A stretch of 64,000 nucleotides of DNA from Spongorhabdus nitratireducens. Its GTDB lineage: Bacteria; Pseudomonadota; Gammaproteobacteria; Pseudomonadales; Endozoicomonadaceae. A program made the position numbers and the translations under genes. The stretch is from positions 62,001 through 126,000 of the forward strand of contig CANDOC010000007.1 of the NCBI GenBank assembly GCA_947387575.1, read 5' to 3'. Positions within the stretch are counted from its first letter, which is position 1. The number at the start of each line of letters is the position of its first letter. Under the pieces are notes generated by a model. That model did not search any database, was not told the DNA's origin, and worked only from the letters and a program-made list of their open reading frames with translations. Positions 8,363 to 17,083 of the stretch are shown one piece after another.

Positions 8363-9310
8363 ATGCATGAACTGTCCCGCATTGATCTGAACCTGTTTCC
8401 GGTACTGGATGCCATCGCAACCGAAGGCTCTATCACCGCTGCAGCTAAACGTCTGAACCTGACCCAGCCTGCCGTCAGTCATGCACTGGGCAGGTTACGA
8501 CAGCGGTTGGATGATCCGCTGTTTATCCGTCAGGGACACACGATGCAGCCGACACCCTATACCCGGCGGGTGTTACCTGAAATCCGCCGGGCAATGGAAA
8601 TACTCAACACTACCCTGATCGAAGACAGTGGTTTTGACCCGGCCACAGCTGAACGCACTTTTGTTATTGGCATGCGGGAAAGTTTTGAAAAGGTGATTCT
8701 GCCGGGTCTGGTTCAGCAAGCCATTCAGACTGCCCCGGGCATTCGGTTTGAAGCGGTGCATATCAACCGCCGGGATCTGGAGAAAGAGCTCAAGGCCGGG
8801 CATATCGATCTGGCCATTGATGTACAACTACCGGTCAGCGATCAGATCAGCACAGCATCACTGCCACACAGTGATCTGGCCGTTCTGGCAAGACATGACC
8901 ATCCAAGGATTCGGAGAGGACTGGAGCTGGAGCATTATCTCGCCGAAGAGCATATTCTGGTATCAGCCCGCCGCCGGGGAACAGGTTATGAAGATATGGA
9001 GCTGGCCCGGCTCGGGCACCAGCGCAAGATCGGTCTGAGATGCCAGAGCCATTTTACTGCCAGCATGATTGTCAGCCAGTCGGATCTGCTACTGACCCTG
9101 CCAGCAAGCCATGCCAGAACCCTGAACAGACAACAAAACAATCAGCTGTTTCCCCTGCCACTGCAGGTGCAGGGGTTGATATCATTCTGCTACTGGTATC
9201 AGGGCAACAGCACTGACCCCGGCTTATGCTGGCTGCAACAGCAGGTTATGCAGGTGACACAGTCTCATCAGTACAACACTCATGCTGCAGAAAACAGACG
9301 ACATCGGTAA
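8363..9310 (+). CDS. LysR-family transcriptional regulator
   Basis: A 315-residue regulator with an N-terminal helix-turn-helix (about 8-65: LFPVLDAIATEGSITAAAKR, then LTQPAVSHALGRLR) and a substrate-binding-like effector domain (about 95-300). The NLFPVLDAI beginning resembles the NodD/SyrM-like branch. It is divergent from the acyl-CoA dehydrogenase operon, the common LysR arrangement for controlling the adjacent operon. Its last 65 bases overlap the 3' end of the ArsR gene on the other strand, an antisense tail-to-tail overlap. The effector is unknown. Confidence 0.88.
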   Translation: MHELSRIDLNLFPVLDAIATEGSITAAAKRLNLTQPAVSHALGRLRQRLDDPLFIRQGHTMQPTPYTRRVLPEIRRAMEILNTTLIEDSGFDPATAERTFVIGMRESFEKVILPGLVQQAIQTAPGIRFEAVHINRRDLEKELKAGHIDLAIDVQLPVSDQISTASLPHSDLAVLARHDHPRIRRGLELEHYLAEEHILVSARRRGTGYEDMELARLGHQRKIGLRCQSHFTASMIVSQSDLLLTLPASHARTLNRQQNNQLFPLPLQVQGLISFCYWYQGNSTDPGLCWLQQQVMQVTQSHQYNTHAAENRRHR

Positions 9311-9551
9311 GCCGCCGGTATTCCGCCACACAATACAGCGTACGTCCTTCCCGGCGCTGGGTAATCAGTCCGGCTGAAGCCAGGCTGGATAAATGATGCG
9401 ACAGGGTTGATCCCGGAATACCCAGCTCTTTCTGCACAACACCAACAGCCAGCCCCTGATGGCCTGATTTTACCAGCCGCTTGAAAACCGCCAGCCGGGT
9501 TGGATGTCCCAGTTCTTTCAATGCCTTGGCAATGTCTTCCAGTTCAGCCAT
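9246..9551 (-). CDS. ArsR-family metalloregulatory repressor
   Basis: A 101-residue winged-helix repressor when started at the ATG at 9551 (GGAAG eight bases upstream); an in-frame extension to 9620 would run through one of the operators and is unlikely. The core LGHPTRLAVFKRLVKSG and the recognition region IPGSTLSHHLSSLASAGL are typical. The classical alpha-3 metal motif ELCVCDL is absent; instead C92-C93 lie near the C-terminus, with C74 and C86 further in. That placement recalls ArsR proteins that sense As(III) through C-terminal cysteines. It is divergent from the ArsP-like permease, and two palindromes between the genes are its likely operators. The metal specificity is inferred. Confidence 0.9.
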   Translation of the reverse strand: MAELEDIAKALKELGHPTRLAVFKRLVKSGHQGLAVGVVQKELGIPGSTLSHHLSSLASAGLITQRREGRTLYCVAEYRRLTDVVCFLQHECCTDETVSPA

Positions 9552-9583
9552 GTGGTACTTCCCGTAATACTGTGATGGAAAAT

Positions 9584-9607
9584 ATATTTCGATATTAATA
9601 GAAATAT
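9584..9607. promoter_or_regulatory. ArsR operator 1
   Basis: Inverted repeat ATATTTC (9584-9590), ten-base spacer, GAAATAT (9601-9607). The same two half-sites with the same spacer occur 50 bases away, between the ArsR gene and the permease gene. Confidence 0.8.
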
Positions 9608-9633
9608 CTTGACCCGCCAAATCCTGAAGTCAT

Positions 9634-9657
9634 ATATTTCGATTATTCTGGAAATAT
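9634..9657. promoter_or_regulatory. ArsR operator 2
   Basis: Second copy of the inverted repeat: ATATTTC (9634-9640), ten-base spacer, GAAATAT (9651-9657). It lies 25 bases ahead of the permease start, so a bound repressor would cover the permease promoter or early transcript. Confidence 0.8.
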
Positions 9658-9681
9658 AGATTTGAAGATGTGAGGCTAGAT

Positions 9682-10599
9682 ATGTCTATTACACAATCCA
9701 TGGTGATGGAAGCATTGGATATGTTTCTGTTCCTTGCTGCTGAACTGACGGTGTTGTTTCTTGCTATCAGCTACCTTGTTGGCGTATTGCAGGAGTTTAT
9801 TCCACCGCAGAAAATCCAAAGCATCCTGAGCAGTAAAAACGGTAAGGGCTATGTCATTGCCGGGTTTCTCGGGGCGATTACGCCATTCTGCTCCTGCTCG
9901 ACCATTCCTTTTCTAAAGGGGTTACTGCGAGCCAGAGCCGGCTTCGGCACCATGATGGTGTTTCTGTTTGCCAGCCCGCTGCTGAACCCGATTATTATTG
10001 GCCTGTTTGCTGTCACCTTCGGACTGCAGGTTGCCACTTTTTATTTTGTGATGGCGATGGGTGTTTCCATTATCGCCGGGTACACACTGGAAAAACTGGG
10101 CTTTGAACAATATGTGAAGCCGGATGCTTACAGTGAGCCCGCTAAAAAGAAATGCTGCGGCAGCAGCTCCGGTAAACCAGAGCAAGAGATCAGCAAGTGG
10201 CGCAGAATCTGGAATAGTACCTGGAAAGACTTTATTAAAGTGCTGCCCTACCTGATGTTCGGTATCGGTCTTGGCTCAATGATTTATGGCTTTATGCCCA
10301 CCGAGTTTGTTGCCAGAGTGGCCAGTGATTCAAACCCGTTTGCCATTCCGGTTGCAGCAGTCATTGGTATTCCACTTTATATTCGGGCTGAAGCGGTTAT
10401 TCCGCTTAGCGCGGCACTGGCTGCAAAAGGAATGGGGCTGGGTGCAGTAATGGCACTGATTATCGGCAGTGCCGGAGCCAGCCTGACAGAAGTGATTCTG
10501 CTGAAGTCGATTTTCAAAAACCGGATGATTTATGCCTTTCTGACAGTGATTCTGGGCATGGCTGTCAGCGCCGGTTATCTGTACAGCTATATGTTTTAA
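9682..10599 (+). CDS. ArsP-like permease (DUF318/PF03773 family)
   Basis: A 305-residue inner-membrane protein with about eight hydrophobic segments. The signature TPFCSCSTIPFLKG carries C70 and C72, and a second family repeat appears as YIRAEAVIPLSAALA. The central cytoplasmic loop has a CC pair (C158-C159) followed by a Ser/Gly run, a likely metal(loid)-binding element. ArsP proteins export trivalent organoarsenicals such as methylarsenite; other members handle other thiol-reactive compounds. The ATG at 9682 is chosen because TGAGG (9671-9675) sits six bases upstream; a GTG at 9670 is less likely. Control by the divergent ArsR gene is strongly suggested by the two palindromes in between. 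Confidence 0.85.
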   Translation: MSITQSMVMEALDMFLFLAAELTVLFLAISYLVGVLQEFIPPQKIQSILSSKNGKGYVIAGFLGAITPFCSCSTIPFLKGLLRARAGFGTMMVFLFASPLLNPIIIGLFAVTFGLQVATFYFVMAMGVSIIAGYTLEKLGFEQYVKPDAYSEPAKKKCCGSSSGKPEQEISKWRRIWNSTWKDFIKVLPYLMFGIGLGSMIYGFMPTEFVARVASDSNPFAIPVAAVIGIPLYIRAEAVIPLSAALAAKGMGLGAVMALIIGSAGASLTEVILLKSIFKNRMIYAFLTVILGMAVSAGYLYSYMF

Positions 10600-10608
10600 A
10601 CCGGTTGA

Positions 10609-10637
10609 TTTTATGGTCGGGGCTTCCGGCCATAAAA
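10609..10637. terminator. Bidirectional terminator
   Basis: TTTTATGGTCGG (10609-10620) pairs with CCGGCCATAAAA (10626-10637) around a five-base loop, with A/T-rich ends on both sides. It separates the convergent permease and DUF2165 genes and can serve both. Confidence 0.8.
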
Positions 10638-10643
10638 ACATGA

Positions 10644-11147
10644 TCACTGTTCACTCATGGACACATAGATCAGCGTCATAAACAGCAATGAGGCGATCCG
10701 AAAGCCCGGCTGTATTCCGTTCCATATCGGTGACTGCCAGGCCAGAAACCACTCCCCGGAGATCGCCATAAAAGCCAGAAACCAGAGCAATACACCCAGC
10801 GTCAGCCCCAGAATGGCGGGTACCTTGGCGTGAGAGAACAAGGGAGATTTAAGCTGGCGAATCATTCTGGCAGCTGCCACCCAGCACAACATTGCGATAA
10901 CAACTTCAACCGCGATAATAACGAAGTATGCCAGCTGCCATATCAACGGTTCATGGATTGCCCGCCACTCAGCCTGAATGGCATTGCCGGTCGTGTCCAT
11001 CGTCATGACATGCATCACATAAAGATAATTACTCTGGTAATCCACCAGATTATTGAACACGACCAGAGTGCTGAAAAACGCAGCACCTGCAACCAATACC
11101 GTTTTGCTGAGCCTGACTGCCACAATATTATTCATGGCAGTCAACAT
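10644..11147 (-). CDS. DUF2165-family small membrane protein
   Basis: A 167-residue protein with four predicted membrane helices (about 13-33, 70-93, 108-128, 145-163). The pattern NNLVDYQSNYLYVMHVMTMD between helices 1 and 2 and the EWFLAWQSPIWNG region are characteristic of DUF2165, a family of unknown function. It lies nine bases downstream of the D-lactate dehydrogenase gene and appears to be the last cistron of the lactate operon, which suggests a membrane role linked to lactate oxidation or transport. That link is by position only. Confidence 0.75.
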   Translation of the reverse strand: MLTAMNNIVAVRLSKTVLVAGAAFFSTLVVFNNLVDYQSNYLYVMHVMTMDTTGNAIQAEWRAIHEPLIWQLAYFVIIAVEVVIAMLCWVAAARMIRQLKSPLFSHAKVPAILGLTLGVLLWFLAFMAISGEWFLAWQSPIWNGIQPGFRIASLLFMTLIYVSMSEQ

Positions 11148-11156
11148 AGACGAAAA

Positions 11157-14024
11157 TCAGTCGAACTGCGGCATCAGCGGGCGGGCACAACGATCCAGCA
11201 GATAGACAACTGAATGGTAAGGCACGCCACTGTGATGACTGAGACCAATTTCACAGGTGCGGTTGGAAGAAACCCCTTCACGACAACTGGAAGGCACCTG
11301 TTCTTGTAGCGGCTCCAGTGCACTGGCATTCAGTTCCGGTGCAGTGAAACCCTTGTCTCCGGCAAAACCGCAGCAGGTGATACTTTTGGGCACTACCATC
11401 TGTGTAGTACAACGACTGACAATGTTCTTCATCTGTTCGGCACCACCCAGCTTCTGCAGGCTGCAGGGCAAGTGAACCATAACAGGCTCATCAGTCTGCT
11501 GAATCGTTAACTGGTCCAACAGATTGTCATGAATAAACTCCACCACATCATAGAGTTTGAGTTCACCTGCACCGCTATCCTTTTGCTGCCAGGTACAGCT
11601 GCTGGTATCGGAGATAACCGGCCACTGGCCTTCGTTACTGGCAGCCCATAACGCCCGATGCAATTCATCAGCCTTGCGCCCGGCTTCTTCCGGCTGCCCC
11701 TTGGAAGCAAAGGGCTGACCACAGCACAGTTCAGGTAGACTGGCCGGCATAACAACGTTGTAGCCCGCTTTCTCCAGCAGCCGTTTCACAACAGTTGCCA
11801 TCGCCTCCTGTTCAAAGTCCATTCGGGATGGACCCATATTGCGACTGGCGCAGCTGGGGAAGTAAACAACTGTTTTCTGGTCCGGGTTAACAGCGGCGGT
11901 TGATTGTTGTACTGGTTGCTCAAGAGGCTCCTGACTGGCAGCTTTGGGCATGGCATCAACCCACAAAGGAATCCGGTCACCCGATATTTTCCGTGCTGCG
12001 GATGTCACTTTTTCCATTGCACTGGTGCCGATCAGACCATGAGTTACATCAGCCAGTTTTAATCCGGTTCGTACAGCTTTGGTTGTTCCGGCAAAGTGCT
12101 GACCCAGCCATTGAGCCTTGCCTTTATGGTCACAGTTTCTTTCTGCCCGCAGCTTCAATGTCAGCTTGCCGGTATTGATGCCGACCGGACAGCGGGTGGA
12201 ACAAAGACCACAGGCAGCACAGGTATCAATGCCCTGCCAGGCGTACTCCTTCTCCATTTCTTCCAGTCGTTTCAAGTCGGCTACAGATGTGGCTTCACGT
12301 CGCAACTTGCTGATTTCACGCCAGAGCACAATCCGTTTACGCGGAGTCAGCGTCAGATTCTGGGACGGACAGGCCGGTTCACAGAAGCCACACTCGATAC
12401 ACTTGTCCACCAGATCATCAGCAGCAGGCATCGGCTTGAGGTTGGTAATATGGGCATTGTCATCTTCATTGATAATTACCCCCGGATTCAGCAGCGTACA
12501 CGGATCAAACAGCTGCTTGATATCCTTCATCAGCCGATAAGCATCGCTGCCCCATTCAAGCTCTACATAGGGCGCCATATTACGACCGGTGCCATGCTCG
12601 GCTTTCAGCGAGCCACCAAACTCAACCGCAACCAGCTGTGACACATCATCCATAAACTGGCGATAACGCTCGATCTCTTCCGGCGTATCAAACGCCTGCG
12701 TGAAGACAAAATGGAGATTGCCCTCCAGCGCATGACCAAAGATCAGCGCTTCGCTGTAATTGTATTTATCGAACATCGCCTGCAATCGGATGACTCCTTC
12801 AGTCAGCTGTTCGATCGGAAACGCAACATCTTCAATAATTACAGTCGTGCCGGTCTGGCGGACGGCACCAACAGCCGGGAACAGGCCTTTTCGAATAGCC
12901 CAGAGCGCCGCATATTCTGCTTCGACTTCAGTAAACTCAACCTGCTCCAGTACCTCAAAGTCAGTGACAACCGCTTCGATATCCTGAATCTGCTGCAACA
13001 GTACGTCACGGGTTTCTGCCCGGGTTTCAATCAGCAGTGCACAGGCATCGGCTGCCAACTGATCATTAATAAAAGCAGGCAGGCCGGGTTTACCGGCAAC
13101 TGAAGCCATCGCCCGGCGATCCATCAGTTCCACTGAAGAAACCGGTGCTTTTTTCAAAGCGGTAACAGCCCGACAGCAAGTGGCTACATCAGGGAAAACG
13201 ACCAATGAGGAAGCCTTGTTGGCATGATCGGGCACGGTGTTATAAGTCACCGATGAGATAAAGCCGAGGGTACCTTCCGAGCCCACCAGCAGGTGCGCCA
13301 GAATATCCACAGGATCCTTGAAATCCACCAGAGCATTGATACTCAGGCCAGTGGTATTTTTCAGCCGGTACTTGTGACGAATCTTGTCAGTCAGCTCGGC
13401 ATTGTTTTCCACATCCTGAGCCAGAGCTGCTAGGTCATCCAGCAGGGTTTTATGGCTTTGTTGGAATGCCGCTACATTTTCAGGGTCGCTGGTATCAAGC
13501 AGTGTGCCATCAGCCAGAATCAGACGAATACTGTCCAGCGTGTGATAGGTATTCTGAGCCACACCACAGCACATGCCGCTGGCATTGTTGGCCGCAATAC
13601 CACCAATCCGGCAGGTATTGATTGATGCCGGGTCAGGGCCGATCTTGCGGCCCAGTGGAGCCAGGATGGCATTGGCTTCAGCACCGATAACACCTACCTG
13701 AAGCCGGATCTTTTCACCACCGTTAATCAGTTCATGTCCGGTCCAGCCCTTGCTGGCAATGACCAGTACCGAATCAGTAATCGCCTGTCCGGACAGGCTG
13801 GTTCCGGCCGCCCGGAATGTCAGCGGCACCTGACGTTTGGCCGCTTCGGCTATAACCTGCTGAACTTCCTGTTCCGATTCCACCAGCACCACCAGCTGGG
13901 GTATCAACCTGTAAAAGGAAGCATCCGTACCAAACGCCAACAGACGCGAGGCATCTTTCAGCAGACGCTTCGACGGAATGGATGCTTTGATGGTGTTATA
14001 AAAATCGGTAACAGCACTATTCAT
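11157..14024 (-). CDS. dld: FAD/Fe-S D-lactate dehydrogenase (Dld-II/GlcD-CCG fusion type)
   Basis: A 955-residue fusion enzyme: an FAD-binding PCMH domain and GlcD-like cap (about 20-520; RAAGTSLSGQAITDS, GSEGTLGFISSVT), a 4Fe-4S module (CIECGFCEPACPS and CAACGLCSTRCPVGI near 535-610), and a C-terminal CCG-type domain (CCGQPFASKGQ and CCGFAGDKGF). This architecture and length match the quinone-linked D-lactate dehydrogenase found beside lldP in pseudomonads. It oxidises D-lactate to pyruvate at the inner face of the membrane. The gene is 21 bases downstream of lutC and clearly part of the lldP-lutABC operon, so L- and D-lactate are handled together. The ATG at 14024 has a GAGAG sequence upstream. 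Confidence 0.88.
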   Translation of the reverse strand: MNSAVTDFYNTIKASIPSKRLLKDASRLLAFGTDASFYRLIPQLVVLVESEQEVQQVIAEAAKRQVPLTFRAAGTSLSGQAITDSVLVIASKGWTGHELINGGEKIRLQVGVIGAEANAILAPLGRKIGPDPASINTCRIGGIAANNASGMCCGVAQNTYHTLDSIRLILADGTLLDTSDPENVAAFQQSHKTLLDDLAALAQDVENNAELTDKIRHKYRLKNTTGLSINALVDFKDPVDILAHLLVGSEGTLGFISSVTYNTVPDHANKASSLVVFPDVATCCRAVTALKKAPVSSVELMDRRAMASVAGKPGLPAFINDQLAADACALLIETRAETRDVLLQQIQDIEAVVTDFEVLEQVEFTEVEAEYAALWAIRKGLFPAVGAVRQTGTTVIIEDVAFPIEQLTEGVIRLQAMFDKYNYSEALIFGHALEGNLHFVFTQAFDTPEEIERYRQFMDDVSQLVAVEFGGSLKAEHGTGRNMAPYVELEWGSDAYRLMKDIKQLFDPCTLLNPGVIINEDDNAHITNLKPMPAADDLVDKCIECGFCEPACPSQNLTLTPRKRIVLWREISKLRREATSVADLKRLEEMEKEYAWQGIDTCAACGLCSTRCPVGINTGKLTLKLRAERNCDHKGKAQWLGQHFAGTTKAVRTGLKLADVTHGLIGTSAMEKVTSAARKISGDRIPLWVDAMPKAASQEPLEQPVQQSTAAVNPDQKTVVYFPSCASRNMGPSRMDFEQEAMATVVKRLLEKAGYNVVMPASLPELCCGQPFASKGQPEEAGRKADELHRALWAASNEGQWPVISDTSSCTWQQKDSGAGELKLYDVVEFIHDNLLDQLTIQQTDEPVMVHLPCSLQKLGGAEQMKNIVSRCTTQMVVPKSITCCGFAGDKGFTAPELNASALEPLQEQVPSSCREGVSSNRTCEIGLSHHSGVPYHSVVYLLDRCARPLMPQFD

Positions 14025-14045
14025 TTGTTGTTCTCTCTCGCTGCC

Positions 14046-14702
14046 TTAATTGGCAATCAGCAGCACAATCAATTCGCGCGGACCGTGAGCACCATAAGCC
14101 AGAATGCGGGCAATATCAGCGGTTTTGGACGGGCCGGAAATCAGCAGGGCATTGGTGGGCATACCGTCAGCCCAACCTTCAGCTTTCATTACATCGGTTA
14201 AAGTGTTGTGGATATCACTGGCACGCAGCAGGGCAAAGTGCACCGGTGGCACCAGCGACATGGCGCGGGGTTCTTCATGATCCGGCCACAGCACCAGACT
14301 GCCGGTTTCGGCAATCGCGCCGCGGCAGGTGGTCAGGGAGGCATCAATATCGAAGAACAGCTCATCTTTCAGGTCACGGGGATTTTCCGGTATAGAGACC
14401 TGATCTATTTCATCAACATGCTGTAATGCCTGCCCGGTTTCCCGAGCGGGCGACACCAGCAGTTTTTTCAGCTGCTTTTCCCGCAGCAACAGCTGCAACA
14501 GTACCGGCCAGTGTGATGCTGTTGTCTGATGTACCTCGGTTTTAACCGCAGTCATGGCGTCGGTAAAGTGGCGAACTTTCTCTTCCTGACTCCAGTCGTA
14601 GTGAGCCACATCACCACAATCATCAGCAGTGGTTCGTGGCTTGCTGTCACCAATACCGGCTCTCAAACGGGACAGGATTCTGTTGCGGGCATCAATGCTC
14701 AT
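14046..14702 (-). CDS. lutC: LutC, L-lactate utilisation protein C
   Basis: A 218-residue LUD-domain protein (PF02589). The motif GAIAETGSLVLWPDHEEPRAM and the C-terminal SGPSKTADIARILAYGAHGP are diagnostic for LutC/YkgG. With LutA and LutB it forms an iron-sulfur L-lactate dehydrogenase complex. Its ATG overlaps the lutB stop codon (ATGA), indicating translational coupling. Confidence 0.93.
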   Translation of the reverse strand: MSIDARNRILSRLRAGIGDSKPRTTADDCGDVAHYDWSQEEKVRHFTDAMTAVKTEVHQTTASHWPVLLQLLLREKQLKKLLVSPARETGQALQHVDEIDQVSIPENPRDLKDELFFDIDASLTTCRGAIAETGSLVLWPDHEEPRAMSLVPPVHFALLRASDIHNTLTDVMKAEGWADGMPTNALLISGPSKTADIARILAYGAHGPRELIVLLIAN

Positions 14703-16171
14703 CCTTTATCTCCTGCCTGTTTTTCTGAATACTGGTCTTGCTGTTTACGATATTGCTTAACCAGACTGTGAAGACTTTTCTTTGCCGGTTTCGGCGAAGT
14801 TCGGTAATCAGTCCAGCCCTTCATTTTTGAAGGCGTCAGCCCCCGCAATAATGTGGCTGATAAAGCAAAGGTGCGATACATCGCCGGCGAGCTGTAAAGC
14901 TTGCTCCAGCTCAGCCAGGCCGCTTTTTCGGTATGGGTATATTTGGCCCCGTGACCGCGAATTACCGGAGCTTCATCTTTCTTCAGCTTGCGCACACCTT
15001 CATGGCGCAGACGCCGCAGCAAGTCCGGAATCGGAATTCGAACCGGGCAGACTTCACCACAGGCACCGCACAATGAGGACGCACTGGGTAGGTCTTTAGT
15101 CTCTTCAAGCCCCAGCAAATGCGGAGACAGGATAGAGCCGATCGGACCAGGATAGGTGGTGCCATAAGCATGCCCACCCAGACGGGTATAAACCGGACAG
15201 TGGTTCATACAAGCAGCACAGCGAATGCACTGCAGCGTCTGGCGCATTTCTTCATCGGCATAGGGGATGGTGCGGCCGTTATCCAGCAGTACCAGATGGA
15301 CTTCTTCCGGACCATCTTCATCCTGCTTGCGCGGTGAAGAAATCATATTCACATAAGTGGTGACCGGCTGTCCGGTGGCAGAGTTTGTCAGCAGCGTCAG
15401 CAGTGGCGGCAGATCATCCAGCCGTTCAATTACCTTTTCGATACCGGTCATGGCGATATGCACTTTGGGTACCGTGGTCGCCATTCGACCATTACCTTCA
15501 TTTTCAACCAGCACCAAAGAGCCGGTTTCCGCCACCATAAAGTTCACCCCGGTCAGACCAATATCTGCCGCGTGAAAACGACGGCGCAGTTCTTTCCGGG
15601 CAGACTGGATCAGGGTGTCAACATCTTCGGTGTATTCGCAGTCATCCAGGTTCTGCTCAAACAATCTGGCGATATCTTCCTTGGTCTTGTGGATCGCCGG
15701 CATCACGATATGGGACGGCTTGTCTTCTGCCAGCTGCAGAATGAATTCCCCCATATCTGCTTCGATAGCCTCGACGCCGTTATGCTCAAGAAACTCGTTC
15801 AGTTCAGTCTCTTCACTGACCATGGACTTACCTTTGATCATGGTTTTCGCACCATGATGGCGGGCAATATCCAGCACTATGCTGTTGGCTTCTTCCGGCG
15901 TTTCAGCCCAGTGAACCCGAATACCATTTTCCCGCAGCTTGCTTTCCAGTTGCTCCAGCAGATCCGGCAGTTTTGACAGTGCCCGCTTGCGAATGCTGGA
16001 ACCACGGTCACGCAGTAACTGCAGCTGGTGATCATCCGTAAACCGGCCTTTCCGCTTGTCCATCAGAAAGTCCATGGCTTCACGGAAATTATGGCGCAGG
16101 GCAGGATCGTTCAGATCCCGGTCAACCCGCTCCTTGAAACTCAGGTTATGTAACGGGATACGTTCAGACAT
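14699..16171 (-). CDS. lutB: LutB, L-lactate utilisation iron-sulfur protein
   Basis: A 490-residue protein from the ATG at 16171, which has AGGAG close upstream; an in-frame extension to 16252 overlaps lutA and lacks family similarity. It has an N-terminal LUD domain (KTMIKGKSMVSEETELN, FMVAETGSLVLVENEGN) and two 4Fe-4S motifs, CIRCAACMNHCPVY and CGACGEVCPV. LutB is the electron-transfer subunit of the LutABC L-lactate oxidase. Its first bases overlap the end of lutA, so the three lut genes are read as a coupled unit. Confidence 0.93.
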   Translation of the reverse strand: MSERIPLHNLSFKERVDRDLNDPALRHNFREAMDFLMDKRKGRFTDDHQLQLLRDRGSSIRKRALSKLPDLLEQLESKLRENGIRVHWAETPEEANSIVLDIARHHGAKTMIKGKSMVSEETELNEFLEHNGVEAIEADMGEFILQLAEDKPSHIVMPAIHKTKEDIARLFEQNLDDCEYTEDVDTLIQSARKELRRRFHAADIGLTGVNFMVAETGSLVLVENEGNGRMATTVPKVHIAMTGIEKVIERLDDLPPLLTLLTNSATGQPVTTYVNMISSPRKQDEDGPEEVHLVLLDNGRTIPYADEEMRQTLQCIRCAACMNHCPVYTRLGGHAYGTTYPGPIGSILSPHLLGLEETKDLPSASSLCGACGEVCPVRIPIPDLLRRLRHEGVRKLKKDEAPVIRGHGAKYTHTEKAAWLSWSKLYSSPAMYRTFALSATLLRGLTPSKMKGWTDYRTSPKPAKKSLHSLVKQYRKQQDQYSEKQAGDKG

Positions 16172-17015
16172 GCTTTTCTCCTGTCGTACGCTCCCAGAGA
16201 TAACTGGCGAGGTGTTCACCCCTGATTTTATGCTGCTGGAATTCCAGTGCACCGTTAATATTCATCAGGCAGCCGTAATCCGCACTGATCAGTCGATCAG
16301 CACGGGTGTCGGTAATCGCTGTCACTTTGTCATTGACCATGGCTCCGGAAATATCCGGATAGCGGACACAGAATGAACCACCAAATCCGCAGCACTCAAA
16401 CTCATGGTCGTGGACCACACGTTTTACATTCCGCAGCGCATCAACCAGCGCCCAGCCGGTATGGTGCACATTCATCTCCCGACGTGCTGCACAGGAAGTG
16501 TGTACCGCAACCGTTTCCGGCTCGCCCTGGTCTTCCGGCTGATAACCCAGCACATGTACCAGAAACTCAGTGAATTCGAAAACCCGTTCGGCAAAAGCCT
16601 GAGCCTGCTGCTGTTCCGGCAGTCCGGTAAACATTTTTGGGTAGTGATGATGCATCATGCCGCCACAGGAACCGGACAGCACAATCACCGGCCAGTCTTC
16701 CGGCATGGCCTGCATCTGCATCAGCGCCACTTCACGGGCCTCGTCATCATAGCCTGAGGTATAGGCTGGCTGGCCACAGCAGGTTTGCTGTTCGGCAAAG
16801 ACCACATTGATGCCTTCCCGCTCCAGCAGCTTCAGCGCATCAAGGCCGGCTTGTGGTTGCAGCAGGTCAACAAGACAGGTGCCGTAAAGATAAACCGTAT
16901 CGGGACGGTCAGGATAGTTTCTGTCAGGATTGCTTCTTGGTTTGGATGATTCGGATGTGACGGGCTCCGGCGGGTTACCGGTATCTCCCATGGCATTGAC
17001 GAAAAGCTCGGACAT
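16164..17015 (-). CDS. lutA: LutA, L-lactate utilisation CCG-domain protein
   Basis: A 283-residue protein with two cysteine-rich CCG motifs: TCCGQPAYTSGY (about 80) and ECCGFGGSFCVRY (about 210), as in LutA/YkgE and heterodisulfide reductase-like subunits. About 37 residues precede the usual family start (VYLYGTCLVDLL), a low-complexity Pro/Ser/Asn-rich extension; the true start could lie later, but no better ribosome site was seen. It sits 69 bases after lldP, with a hairpin in the gap, and overlaps lutB by eight bases. Confidence 0.9.
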   Translation of the reverse strand: MSELFVNAMGDTGNPPEPVTSESSKPRSNPDRNYPDRPDTVYLYGTCLVDLLQPQAGLDALKLLEREGINVVFAEQQTCCGQPAYTSGYDDEAREVALMQMQAMPEDWPVIVLSGSCGGMMHHHYPKMFTGLPEQQQAQAFAERVFEFTEFLVHVLGYQPEDQGEPETVAVHTSCAARREMNVHHTGWALVDALRNVKRVVHDHEFECCGFGGSFCVRYPDISGAMVNDKVTAITDTRADRLISADYGCLMNINGALEFQQHKIRGEHLASYLWERTTGEKHV

Positions 17016-17031
17016 GATCGAAAACCTCGAG

Positions 17032-17056
17032 AGCCGGAGTCTTGCTGACTCCGGCT
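17032..17056 (-). terminator. Intercistronic hairpin between lldP and lutA
   Basis: AGCCGGAGT (17032-17040) pairs perfectly with ACTCCGGCT (17048-17056) around a seven-base loop. There is no U-tract on the minus strand, so it is more likely an RNA-stability or partial-attenuation structure that sets the permease-to-enzyme expression ratio. Confidence 0.6.
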
Positions 17057-17083
17057 TTGCGCTAGCTGAGGAACAGCTGCTGA

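Noticed and set aside
9552-9620. Upstream start for the ArsR gene adding 23 residues
   Set aside because: The extension would be encoded by the operator region, and the ATG at 9551 has a proper ribosome site.
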